Source of the DNA: Asticcacaulis sp. AC460
GTDB taxonomy: Bacteria > Pseudomonadota > Alphaproteobacteria > Caulobacterales > Caulobacteraceae
Length of the DNA: 64,000 nucleotides
Assembly: GCF_000495795.1 (NCBI RefSeq)
Contig: NZ_AWGD01000011.1
Coordinates: forward strand, 62,001-126,000
Direction of reading: 5' to 3'
Within the stretch, counting starts at the first letter, position 1. Each line of letters starts with the position of its first letter. Both the position numbers and the translations under genes were made by a program. The notes below the pieces were generated by a model. That model was not told the origin of the DNA. It searched no databases and saw only the letters and a list, made by a program, of their open reading frames with translations. Positions 16,307 to 24,713 of the stretch are shown in pieces.

Positions 16307-19300
16307 TTAGTACTTCCAGCGGACCGAAGCTTGCAGACGGCGGTCGTTCTTGAACCACGCGGCCGGCAGCAGCAGGCGCTCGCGGTTCGTACCGTCCGAC
16401 ATCGGGCCGTCAACCTGTTGCTTCAGGACCGTTTCGGTGCTGAGCAGGTTGGAGCCTTCGATCGACACTTCGACGTGGTCGTTGAAGCGGTAGGCGAGGC
16501 GGGCGTCAAGGAAGCCCTGGGCTTCTTGCCAGATCGGGAAGGCGATACAGCAGTCTTGCGCCGTCACCAGGTACTCCGAGCGCCAGTTGTAGGCGACGCG
16601 CGCCGACCAGGCACCCTTTTCATACATGCCGATCAGGTTGAAGCTGTCTTCCGACAGGCCTTCCAGCGGCAGGTCGGTGTAGCTGAGGGCAGCCACCGAA
16701 GTACCACCACCGGTCTGACCCGACGAACCGTCACCCGAGTTGGTCACGACGTTCGAGCTCTTGATGCCGTCGTTGGCCAGGTGGGTATAGTTCGTCTGGA
16801 TACCGAAGCCGTTAAACGGCGCCGGCAGCTCGTCGAAGAAGGTGGTGTAGGTGATTTCGAAGCCACGGATCGCAGCACCATCACCGTTCACCGGACCGCT
16901 CATGCGAACCGAACGGGTCACACCCTGGTTGGTGAAGTCCGTATAGTAGTTCCCGAACTGGATGTAGTCGTGGAACTTCTTATAGAACAGGTTGAAGGTG
17001 AACGAACCGGTCGAGGAGAAGTAGTTTTCCACCGACAGGTCGAACTGGTCCGCGGTAACCGGCTTCAGGTACGGGTTGTTGGCCGAACCGGTGAAGGTCA
17101 CCTTGGTCTTGATGATCTGACCACCCGGCGTACACTCGAACGCGCTGTTCGGCACGTTACAGGCGAAGCTGGAGTTGGTCGTTGACGGCAGCGACATGCC
17201 GACCGAGCTGTACTTCTTCAGGTTGCCGATGTCCGGACGCGACATGGCACGCGACGCCGCGAAGCGCAGGAACCAGGTATCCGTCAGACCCAGGCGAACG
17301 TTGAAGGAGGGCAGCCAGTTCTTGTGAACGACACTGGCCGTTTCGAGCGTAGCGTTCTGGCTACCGATGAACTTGCGGTCGCCGGTCCAGTTGGCCGGGT
17401 TGTTGACATAGGCCGAAGCCGCGGCTGCCTGCTGAGCATACAGCGTGGGGTCGGTCGTCTGGTTCGCCGTCACGGCCGGCGGCGTACCGATCAGGCCGTC
17501 GACGTAATAGGACAGGCTGGCGCGGTAGACGCCGCTGCCCGGCGCGGTTTCGGAGAGCGGCTGCCAGTCATAGACCGGAGCCGAGCTCGGATAGTTGACG
17601 CCACCGGTGCTCTCATTGAGGGTTTCAACGTAGCGCAGACCGATATTGCCGGTGACCGTGATGCCGCCAAAGATGGTGGCGTCGGGGCCGCCGAACTTCA
17701 GCTGGACATAGGCCGCCTTGGTTTCTTCCTTGACCGAAGCCAGTTCCGCGGCGCGGAAGCAGCCGTCGATCTCACCCGTACGGTGGCAGATCGGCGTCCA
17801 CTGGTTCGACGCGGTACCGTCGGTGTAGGACGGCGTGTAGTGAGTGCGGTCAAACGTCGTGGCCAGGCCTTCGCGGTCCTTCAGGTAGTCGATGTTGAAG
17901 AACACGCCGTCAGCCGCATTGGTCGTACCGCCGCCGTAGAAGTTCGGGTCGAAGGTGTAGATGCCATGGGCGCCCTGATCCGGAAATTCCGAACCGGTGA
18001 TGTAGTAGTTGTTGCGGTCATAGTTAGACCAGTTGTTGACCACCGAAGCCCAGTTATAGGTCGTCCAGCGGATGGTCTGTTCACGGTTAGCGTAACGCAC
18101 ACCGGCCTTCAGGGTGTTCAGCCACGGCGAGTCGAAGCTGTAGGCCAGGTCGGCACGGGTGGCGAACTCTTCGCCTTCCGAGTCGGTGACGTGATCCATC
18201 AGGAAGTGCTGGCGATAGTTGTTCGGGTTGGCGATCCGTTCAGCGCCGGTCGCGCCGGCCATGTACCACCCCGGAACCGTGTCCAGGATTTCCATGGTCG
18301 GGTGCGAACCCGATGCATCGAGATTCACCGCCGCATAGGTGGCCAGCGAGGTCGAGATGTCATAGTTTTCCTGGATGGCATCGACGTGCTGGACGTCGAA
18401 GTTCAGCTTCAGGCGATCCGTCGGATCCCACTTGAAGTTGAGCGAGATGTCCTTGGTGTCGTTGAGGCTGTCGCTCCAGCGCGTGTCGTTGGCATAGCCA
18501 GGCGAACGTTGCTGCGGCGTATCGCTGCCGCACTCCCACGAATAGCACGAACGCGCATTCGTCCAGCCCGCAGGAGTCGTCGCGCCGGCCGGAGCCTGCC
18601 ACGCACCGTACCAGGCGCCGTTACCACCGACCAGAACGCCGGATTCGAACATGCCATCGCTGTTGAACTTACAGTTCGAAGCCGCATTCAGACACTGGAT
18701 GTTGCCGTCGGTCGAAACGAAGTTGATGTCGCGGGCCCAGGCGTCAGCGCCGGTCGAAGCCGTGGCGACATATTCTTCCCACTGCTCGACCTTCTTCGAC
18801 TGGTTGTACTGCAGCGTGGCCGCCATGGTCTTGTCGGCGTTTTGCCACTGGGCAGCTATGGCGATACCGTCACGCGTACGGTCATAGATGTTGTCGCGGA
18901 AAGCGGTCGAAACCGGGATGTAACGGCGACCGGCACCCCAATAGGAGGTTTCCACCGGAACGATACGGCCGTACTGAACGCCTTCCGAGTTGGTGCTGGT
19001 TTCACCGTGGGCGAAGTTCAGCATCAGGCCGACCTCACCGCCGTCGATTTCCCAACGGTCGGCGTAAATGCCCGAGAACGACATACGGCCGTCCTTCACC
19101 AGGTCGCCGTAGGTGTATTCACCGGTGGCGGCCAGGACGCGGCCCTTCTGGTCGAACGGCAGACGGGTGCGCAGGTTGATCGTGCCGGCGATGCCGCCTT
19201 CGATCAGTTCCGCGGTCTGGTTCTTATAGGTGTCGACGCCGCCCATCAGTTCCGGCGAAACGTCCGACCACGACAGGCCGCGCGACGAGTCGGCGGTGAA

Positions 19301-19705
19301 GATGTCGCGACCGTTGAATTCCGAACGGACCTGCTGCAGGCCGCGGACCACGACGCCCGACGGTTCGGCCGAGAAGTGGGCCGTGTCGCCGGTGGCGGCA
19401 AAGCGGTTGACGGTGATGCCGGCGACGCGCTGCAGCGCTTCGGCGACCGACTTGTCCGGGAACGAACCGATGTCGTTCGCGGTGATCGAGTCAACGACCG
19501 TATCGGCGTCCTTCTTGATCTGCTGCGCCGTCTTCAGCGAGCGGCGAACACCGACGACGACAACTTCGTCGCCGGAGGTGGCGGCCGGCGCGTCCTGAGC
19601 CGCGACCGGAGTCGCCGCCACGGCGGTAAACGCCGTGAGGGCGAGAGCCGAAACCCCGCCCTTGAGCATAAGGCCGGTCAGGCCCTTGCCTTTGGAAATT
19701 TTCAT
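16307..19705 (-). CDS. large TonB-dependent receptor of a halogenase/cupin locus
   Basis: This outer-membrane active transporter has 1132 residues, long for the class. It has a signal peptide (to about residue 36, ...AATPVAAQDAP) and a TonB-box region with EVVVVGVRRSLKTAQQIK. The plug domain shows VVDSITANDIGSFPDKSVAEALQRVAGITVNR, the signature of the IBP/FecA-like carbohydrate-type receptors of Caulobacter, sphingomonads and xanthomonads. The beta-barrel ends in the aromatic terminus SVRWKY. The RBS GGGAGAAGAAGG precedes the ATG. An inverted repeat TTTTGACA..TGTCAAAA lies about 150 nt upstream. It is flanked by three halogenase-like genes and a cupin-like gene, as in loci thought to import complex carbohydrates; the ligand is unknown. 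Confidence 0.95.
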   Translation of the reverse strand: MKISKGKGLTGLMLKGGVSALALTAFTAVAATPVAAQDAPAATSGDEVVVVGVRRSLKTAQQIKKDADTVVDSITANDIGSFPDKSVAEALQRVAGITVNRFAATGDTAHFSAEPSGVVVRGLQQVRSEFNGRDIFTADSSRGLSWSDVSPELMGGVDTYKNQTAELIEGGIAGTINLRTRLPFDQKGRVLAATGEYTYGDLVKDGRMSFSGIYADRWEIDGGEVGLMLNFAHGETSTNSEGVQYGRIVPVETSYWGAGRRYIPVSTAFRDNIYDRTRDGIAIAAQWQNADKTMAATLQYNQSKKVEQWEEYVATASTGADAWARDINFVSTDGNIQCLNAASNCKFNSDGMFESGVLVGGNGAWYGAWQAPAGATTPAGWTNARSCYSWECGSDTPQQRSPGYANDTRWSDSLNDTKDISLNFKWDPTDRLKLNFDVQHVDAIQENYDISTSLATYAAVNLDASGSHPTMEILDTVPGWYMAGATGAERIANPNNYRQHFLMDHVTDSEGEEFATRADLAYSFDSPWLNTLKAGVRYANREQTIRWTTYNWASVVNNWSNYDRNNYYITGSEFPDQGAHGIYTFDPNFYGGGTTNAADGVFFNIDYLKDREGLATTFDRTHYTPSYTDGTASNQWTPICHRTGEIDGCFRAAELASVKEETKAAYVQLKFGGPDATIFGGITVTGNIGLRYVETLNESTGGVNYPSSAPVYDWQPLSETAPGSGVYRASLSYYVDGLIGTPPAVTANQTTDPTLYAQQAAAASAYVNNPANWTGDRKFIGSQNATLETASVVHKNWLPSFNVRLGLTDTWFLRFAASRAMSRPDIGNLKKYSSVGMSLPSTTNSSFACNVPNSAFECTPGGQIIKTKVTFTGSANNPYLKPVTADQFDLSVENYFSSTGSFTFNLFYKKFHDYIQFGNYYTDFTNQGVTRSVRMSGPVNGDGAAIRGFEITYTTFFDELPAPFNGFGIQTNYTHLANDGIKSSNVVTNSGDGSSGQTGGGTSVAALSYTDLPLEGLSEDSFNLIGMYEKGAWSARVAYNWRSEYLVTAQDCCIAFPIWQEAQGFLDARLAYRFNDHVEVSIEGSNLLSTETVLKQQVDGPMSDGTNRERLLLPAAWFKNDRRLQASVRWKY

Positions 19706-20169
19706 ACCTTCTTCTCCCTAATGTCCTTACGGCAGGCCCGAGCTCCTGCCGGTGAAGAACCACTGAACCGAAACGACGTCAGTCTATAAAGCGTTTTGGT
19801 AAACAGGACGTGACCTGATGATCGACACATAGTCCCGATACGCCGAGTCTGCTTTTGACATATTTGTCAAAAATTCCGCCCATTGTAACGGTGGAAAGGC
19901 CGTGACGACCGCCCGTTAACGCTTCTCAACCTGATTAATTATTTCGTCTTTCTATTTGTTATATAAACGACATGCAATTGGCTAGTCGATTGTGGCTGAT
20001 TTGGCCACAATCCGGGCCATAATGGCATGAATGCCACAGTTTCGCCCCGGGGAGCGGCGTGACAACGGCAGAGCGGCCATATTCCGCGGCCCTGTCCGCA
20101 CGGCGAAAAGGTACCGCTAACACTATCGATTGCATCCGGATGAGTCGCTTTTCCTGACGCCGGGGTCAA
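19706..20169. other. intergenic region with inverted repeats, no gene seen
   Basis: This divergent control region lies between the TonB receptor and the cupin-like gene. It contains TTTTGACA-TATT-TGTCAAAA (19853-19872, 8-bp arms), and GATTGTGGC-7nt-GCCACAATC (19988-20012, 9-bp arms). An AT-rich core lies near 19930-19970 and probably carries promoters. I see no open frame with coding character. Confidence 0.6.
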
Positions 20170-20217
20170 AGATGCCAGATGCCTTGGCAAGGCGCCTTGC
20201 CAAGGCATCTGGCATCT
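20170..20217. repeat. perfect 48-bp palindrome
   Basis: The 24-base arms are exact inverse complements with no loop base. The left arm begins AGATGCCAGATGCC and the centre is AAGGCGCCTT. It lies 68 nt before the ATG of the cupin-like gene, so it would be transcribed as a very stable hairpin if the promoter is upstream of it. It may be a terminator, a leader structure or a cruciform-forming site. Confidence 0.9.
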
Positions 20218-20284
20218 CCTAACTGTGGACTCGCCACCGCCTTGCCAGAAAACGCCAAGCCAGAAATCGCCAAAACTGTATCCC

Positions 20285-21304
20285 ATGCACCACATTTCCA
20301 CCCTTCCACCGGTTCCGGTCGTCGAGGGCGCAACGCCCGAAATCTTCGTCGATCTGGTGAGGCAAGGCCAGCCGGCCCTGCTGAAGGGCCTGGTGTCCCA
20401 TTGGCCGGCCGTGGCAAAGGCGCAAAGCTCACCGCAGGAGATAGCCGGTTACCTCAAGTCCCTGGACAACGGCCGTCCGACCACGGTGATGGAAGGCCAC
20501 AACAGTATGAAGGGCCGCATGGCCTACGGCCCCGACATGCACGACTTCAATTTCCACAAGCGCGTCAAAACCGTCTCCGCCGGCATCGACCAGCTGCTGG
20601 GGGCGCTGGATCACCCCAATCCCTTCTATATCTATATCCAGTCGACGCCGACCGCCGACCACCTGCCGGGCTTCGCGGCGGAAAACCGCAATCCCGTGCT
20701 GCCGCCGCAGATCGGCCCGCGCATCTGGATCAGCAACGCCACCCGCGCCCAGACCCACAACGACCACGACCACAACCTGGCCTGCGTCGCCGCCGGCCAT
20801 CGCCGCTTTATCCTGTTCCCCCCGGAGCAGGTGACGAATCTGTATATCGGCCCGATGGACCACACCCCGTCCGGCCGCGCCATCAGCCTGGCCAGCCTGG
20901 AGGAGCCGGACTTCGCCCGCTTCCCGCGTTTGAAGGACGCGCTGGCCACCGCCCAGGTGGCGGATATGGAGCCGGGCGATGCCTTATACGTGCCGAAATA
21001 CTGGTGGCACCATGTCCAGTCGCTGGACGCCTTCAATGTGCTGATCAACTACTGGTGGGGCGCAGCGCCGGACACGCTGGTCAATCCGATGGCGCCGTTC
21101 CTGGCAGCCCTGGCGGCGCTGAAGGACCTGCCCCCGGCCGAGCGTGACTACTGGCACACCATGTTCGAGCACTATATCTTCCAGGTCAACGGCGACCCGG
21201 TGGCCCACATCCCGCCGGCGCACCGGGGTGGCCTGGGCAAGCCGACGCCACAAAACCGCGCCGAGCTTATGGCGGCCTTGAAGAAAATGGCGGAAGGCAG
21301 TTGA
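20285..21304 (+). CDS. cupin-like (JmjC/Cupin_8) protein of a TonB-halogenase locus
   Basis: The ATG at 20285 gives 339 residues. It is a JmjC-like Fe(II)/2-oxoglutarate hydroxylase homologue: an N-terminal LVRQGQPALLKGLVSHWPAV segment typical of Cupin_8, the metal-binding H-x-D in THNDHDHNLACVAAGHRRFILFPPEQ, and GDALYVPKYWWHHVQSL with the distal histidine. These residues look sufficient for iron binding. Proteins of this family sit beside TonB receptors and tryptophan-halogenase-like genes in Caulobacterales and relatives, as here. The substrate is unknown; hydroxylation of a sugar, peptide or protein side chain are all possible. Translation would start downstream of a 48-bp palindrome. Confidence 0.85.
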   Translation: MHHISTLPPVPVVEGATPEIFVDLVRQGQPALLKGLVSHWPAVAKAQSSPQEIAGYLKSLDNGRPTTVMEGHNSMKGRMAYGPDMHDFNFHKRVKTVSAGIDQLLGALDHPNPFYIYIQSTPTADHLPGFAAENRNPVLPPQIGPRIWISNATRAQTHNDHDHNLACVAAGHRRFILFPPEQVTNLYIGPMDHTPSGRAISLASLEEPDFARFPRLKDALATAQVADMEPGDALYVPKYWWHHVQSLDAFNVLINYWWGAAPDTLVNPMAPFLAALAALKDLPPAERDYWHTMFEHYIFQVNGDPVAHIPPAHRGGLGKPTPQNRAELMAALKKMAEGS

Positions 21305-21364
21305 TGACCTTACCTCCGTCAAGTCTTGTCCGCAGATAAGCCTTAAACCGCTGACACGATCACA

Positions 21365-22699
21365 TCAGACAACGGCACGCCCACTGACCCAGACCCGCGT
21401 GATGTTCGCCTTGTTTGCCGTATACAGGATCTTCTGCAGCCCGTCCTCGGCGCTGTCATAGCCCTCCATCAGGTTCAGGCTGCCACCGGGCGCGTTCGGA
21501 TCGATCAGGATGGCGTCAAACTGGCGGCCCACTTCAAACCCGCCCACGGCCAGGTCCAGCACATCGGCGCCACCGCGCGTCGCGAGATAAAAGGCCGTGC
21601 GCCAGTCGATGCGGGAATCGCGGATGCCGCGTTCGGGATAGTCCTTCTCGCAGTCGACGCCATCGTCCAGCAGCCGCGAGGCAAACACCGCCGCGCGAAT
21701 CGAATCCGGCAGGAAGGAGGACGGACCGCCGGAGATATCCGACCCCAGCCCGACGCGAACGCCCTTTTCCAGCGCCCGCTTCAGGGGAAACACCGCATTG
21801 GAAAAATAGGCGTTGGACAACGGACAGTGGGCTACGCCCGTCCCCCGCGCCACCAGGGTGTCCATATTGGTGGAACTCAGAAAATTGCCGTGGGCCAGGA
21901 CGGTATGCCGGGTCAGTAAGCCAAACCGGTCCAGGCTGTCGGTATCGCTCAGGCCGTGGCGCTGGAAGACATAGCGATGCTGCCAGTCGCTTTCGGAGGC
22001 GTGGGTCTGGATGTGACAGCGGCACGACCGCGCCAGTTGCCCCAGGCCTTCCAGCGCGGCATCGGTGCACGACGGGATAAAGCGCGGCGTCACCACCGGC
22101 TTGATGCGGTCGCTGTTCAGGCCGCGAACATAGGCGATGAAGTCCTCCGTCCCGCGCAGGGCAGCGTCGGTCGAATCGTCGCGGTAGATGTCCGGGCACT
22201 GCTCCGGATTGTCCATCACCACCTTGCCGATCAGGGCGCGCTGGCCCTTGTCCAGGCATATATCGGCCAACAGCCGCGTGGCGTCCTGATGGACGGTGGC
22301 AAAATACAGGGCCGTGGTCGTGCCGTTCGACAGCAGGTCATCGACCAGGCCGGTATAGGCGGTCTTCGCAAACGCCAGATCGCTGTACCGCGCCTCCAGC
22401 GGGAAAGTATGCTGCTGCAGCCAGACCTCCAGCGGCACATCCAGCGCCTTGCCGATCTGCGGCCACTGCGGCGCATGGACGTGCAGGTCGCAGAACCCGG
22501 GCAGGACATAGGCGCCGCGCGGCATGGACTCGACGGGTCCCTCGGTCAGGGCACGATTATAGCCATCATCGGAAGGTTTCAGGACCGAGACGATATGGCC
22601 ATCCTCGTCGACCGACACCAGGGCGTCGTCGAGACATTCGATCCGGCCGCGTTCCGGCGCGTGGCAGAAACGGCCGAGATAGCTGCGCGGCCTTTGCAT
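21365..22699 (-). CDS. guaD: guanine deaminase
   Basis: Guanine deaminase hydrolyses guanine to xanthine and ammonia, feeding xanthine dehydrogenase. The ATG at 22699 gives 444 residues, normal for GuaD; a longer frame upstream crosses a repeat. The amidohydrolase metal and catalytic signatures are PGFCDLHVHAPQWPQIG (H-x-H), THASES, HTVLAHG, the substrate-binding TGVAHCPLSNAYFSNAVFPL and GLGSDISGGPS. The LacI-type palindrome 173 nt upstream is shared with the divergent HAD gene. Together with the xdh and hpx/puu operon it completes the entry from guanine into purine degradation. Confidence 0.93.
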   Translation of the reverse strand: MQRPRSYLGRFCHAPERGRIECLDDALVSVDEDGHIVSVLKPSDDGYNRALTEGPVESMPRGAYVLPGFCDLHVHAPQWPQIGKALDVPLEVWLQQHTFPLEARYSDLAFAKTAYTGLVDDLLSNGTTTALYFATVHQDATRLLADICLDKGQRALIGKVVMDNPEQCPDIYRDDSTDAALRGTEDFIAYVRGLNSDRIKPVVTPRFIPSCTDAALEGLGQLARSCRCHIQTHASESDWQHRYVFQRHGLSDTDSLDRFGLLTRHTVLAHGNFLSSTNMDTLVARGTGVAHCPLSNAYFSNAVFPLKRALEKGVRVGLGSDISGGPSSFLPDSIRAAVFASRLLDDGVDCEKDYPERGIRDSRIDWRTAFYLATRGGADVLDLAVGGFEVGRQFDAILIDPNAPGGSLNLMEGYDSAEDGLQKILYTANKANITRVWVSGRAVV

Positions 22700-22730
22700 C
22701 ACGCGTCTCCCCTGGCTAAGGATTTTCTTT

Positions 22731-22823
22731 CCTTCTCCTCCCCATTGAAAATGGGGAGGTGGCGAGCAAGGGAGCCCCCTTACGGGGCGACCGCGTCGAG
22801 ACGGAGGGGTCCTCTTTGCGGCC
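22731..22823. repeat. dispersed palindromic repeat (copy C)
   Basis: CCTCCCCATTGAAAATGGGGAGG makes a hairpin, followed by GTGGCGAGCAAG, GCGTCGAGACGGAGGGGTCC and TGCGGCC. This is the half-size form, nearly the same as copy F at 60.4 kb. Confidence 0.75.
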
Positions 22824-22871
22824 AAGCCCTTATGCTTCAGATATAAGAACCTGCTGCACTGCGATAATCAA

Positions 22872-22885
22872 GTGAAACGTTTCAC
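22872..22885. promoter_or_regulatory. LacI-family operator between guaD and the HAD gene
   Basis: GTGAAACGTTTCAC is a perfect 14-bp palindrome of the LacI-family type with the central C-G step. An extended copy occurs at the head of the purine operon (37945-37960). It lies 59 nt before the HAD start and 173 nt before guaD. The regulator encoded at 28342-29346 is the obvious candidate. Confidence 0.8.
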
Positions 22886-22943
22886 AAAACGCTTCATTTT
22901 TGCCGATCGTCTGATAGGTTCATCAGAAACCAAGGGTAAGAAT

Positions 22944-23852
22944 GTGAAAAAAGCCATATGTTTTCTGGGTCTGGCCGCCCTGATGATGACGGCCGCCCTG
23001 CCCGCCGAAGCCAAAAAACGCCAACGCACGACCTATCAGCCGGTACCCACCTACATCTCCGTCACCGACCTGGCCACCCCGGTCCAGGCGGCCCTGAGCG
23101 CAAAAGCCAAAGGCCGCAACGTCATCGTAATCTTCGATATCGACAACACGCTTTTGACCATGCCGCAGGACCTGGGCAGCGACACATGGTTCAACTGGCA
23201 ACGCAGCCAGGACGACAGCGACGACGCCTTCGACGCCCTTCTGCGCAACAATACCTTCTTCCTGCAAGCCTCGACCATGACGCCGACGCAAGCGGACTCG
23301 GCCGCCCTGGTCAGACAGCTCCAGGCGGCCGGCATCCCCGTCTATGCCCTCAGCGCGCGCGGCACGGCCTTACGCGGCGCCACCGAAGCCGCCCTGAAGG
23401 CCAACGGCATCGACCTGACCCGTGCGCCGGAATGCGGACCGCCCTTGTGTATCCGGCGCGGTGACCTGCGCGACAAGGAGATCCGCTACGCCGCGCGTTG
23501 GGTCGGGCTGAAACTGCCGGCCGGCCCCTACCGCCCGGTGACAGTGTCGGACGGCGTCATGCTGGTCAACGGCCAGGACAAGGGCGTGATGCTGAACCTG
23601 CTGCTGCGCAGCCTGCCGGCGCGCTACAACGACGTCTATTTCGTCGATGACACCTTCCACAATGTCGAGAACGTGCAAAACGCCTCGCCGCGGATTACGG
23701 CGAAGGTCCACCCCTACAGCTACGAACGCTACTGGCCCGATGCCGAGGCCTTCATGAAGGATGCGCCACGTCAGGCCAAAAGCGACGAAGAATTCGCCAG
23801 GATCAAGGCGTCGTTATGCGCCGCCGTCCGCGCTCATATCTGCGAGCAATAA
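22944..23852 (+). CDS. secreted HAD-superfamily protein (DUF2608-like), possible phosphatase
   Basis: The GTG at 22944, with AAGGG upstream, opens a clear signal peptide (KKAICFLGLAALMMTAALPAEAKK), so I prefer it to a GTG at 22872 that lies inside the operator; the protein has 302 residues. HAD motif I is VIFDIDNTLLTMP with both aspartates, a motif II-like serine occurs in YALSARGTAL, and the acidic motif IV is YFVDDTFHNVENV. The combination suggests a periplasmic phosphohydrolase of the DUF2608 type. Being next to guaD under the same LacI-type operator, it could dephosphorylate extracellular nucleotides to feed purine catabolism; that is inference. It overlaps the 3' end of convergent xdhC by 39 bp. 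Confidence 0.75.
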   Translation: MKKAICFLGLAALMMTAALPAEAKKRQRTTYQPVPTYISVTDLATPVQAALSAKAKGRNVIVIFDIDNTLLTMPQDLGSDTWFNWQRSQDDSDDAFDALLRNNTFFLQASTMTPTQADSAALVRQLQAAGIPVYALSARGTALRGATEAALKANGIDLTRAPECGPPLCIRRGDLRDKEIRYAARWVGLKLPAGPYRPVTVSDGVMLVNGQDKGVMLNLLLRSLPARYNDVYFVDDTFHNVENVQNASPRITAKVHPYSYERYWPDAEAFMKDAPRQAKSDEEFARIKASLCAAVRAHICEQ

Positions 23853-24713
23853 GAGCTGCGCCACCACCGATACGGCGATGACCTCCGGCGCCTTGCCGGT
23901 GATGCCGGCAATCCCGATCGGACAGGTCAGACGCGCCAGTATCGCTTCATCGAACCCGTCCTTGGTTAAGCGCGACAGGAACCGCGCCCGCTTGGTCGCC
24001 GACCCGATCAGGCCGATGAATTGCGCCCGTCCACTTAAGGCCGCCGCCGTCAAACGATAATCCAGCGCATGGTCGTGGGTCAGGATCAGCACCAGGCCCT
24101 TGGCCTCCCGCGCCGCCTGTTCCATCGCGTCCAGGGTGTGCCCCTCACGACTGTCCTGCCAGTCGAGATCGAACGGCAGCCCCGGCAGCAGCCCGGCGAT
24201 CGCCTGGCCGACATGCCCGGCCCCGAACATCATCAACGGCACATGCGGTTCCCCGACCGTCTCGGCGAAACTGTCGCCGGCCTTGGGCGCCGTTCCCTTC
24301 GCCGAAATCACACCGGCCTCGCCCTCGTCACGTTCGACATGGCTGTCAAACAGCCGAGTCTCCAACCGAACCTCATGACCATTGACCTTGCCCAGCCATT
24401 GCGACCGACTGGGGTCCAGCCGTTCGACCATCAACCGAACCCGCCCGCCACAGCACTGCCCCAGCAGCGGCCCCAGCGGATAGTCCTGGATGCGCCACGT
24501 CCCCGGCGGGTGTTCCAGCACCGCACGCGCCTGATGGATGGCCTGGTATTCGAGATTGCCGCCGCCGATCGTGCCGACCAGCCCCTCCCGGGTCACCACC
24601 ATGCGCGTCCCGGCCTCGCGCGGCGCCGAACCCTCAACCGCCAGCAGGCTGACCAGGGCGCACGGCGTCCCGGCGTCCAGCAATCTCTGCGCACTCCCTG
24701 CCCAATCAGTCAT
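23814..24713 (-). CDS. xdhC: xanthine dehydrogenase accessory protein XdhC
   Basis: XdhC binds molybdenum cofactor, promotes its sulfuration and inserts it into the large subunit of xanthine dehydrogenase. The ATG at 24713 lies inside the end of xdhB (8-nt overlap), giving 299 residues. The N-terminal CoxI-like part has LVSLLAVEGSAPREAGTRM and GTIGGGNLEYQAI; the C-terminal Rossmann-like domain has PLMMFGAGHVGQAIAGLL. It is the last gene of the purine operon. Its 3' end overlaps the convergent HAD gene, so the two transcripts are antisense at their ends. Confidence 0.93.
   Translation of the reverse strand: MTDWAGSAQRLLDAGTPCALVSLLAVEGSAPREAGTRMVVTREGLVGTIGGGNLEYQAIHQARAVLEHPPGTWRIQDYPLGPLLGQCCGGRVRLMVERLDPSRSQWLGKVNGHEVRLETRLFDSHVERDEGEAGVISAKGTAPKAGDSFAETVGEPHVPLMMFGAGHVGQAIAGLLPGLPFDLDWQDSREGHTLDAMEQAAREAKGLVLILTHDHALDYRLTAAALSGRAQFIGLIGSATKRARFLSRLTKDGFDEAILARLTCPIGIAGITGKAPEVIAVSVVAQLLLLADMSADGGA

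Noticed and set aside
17324-19789. Open plus-strand frame of about 820 codons opposite the TonB receptor
   Set aside because: Mirrors the receptor codons, is rich in R and V without motifs, and has no ribosome-binding site.
22872-22943. Longer start (GTG) for the HAD protein
   Set aside because: That GTG is part of the operator palindrome; the signal peptide begins at the GTG at 22944, which has a better ribosome-binding site.
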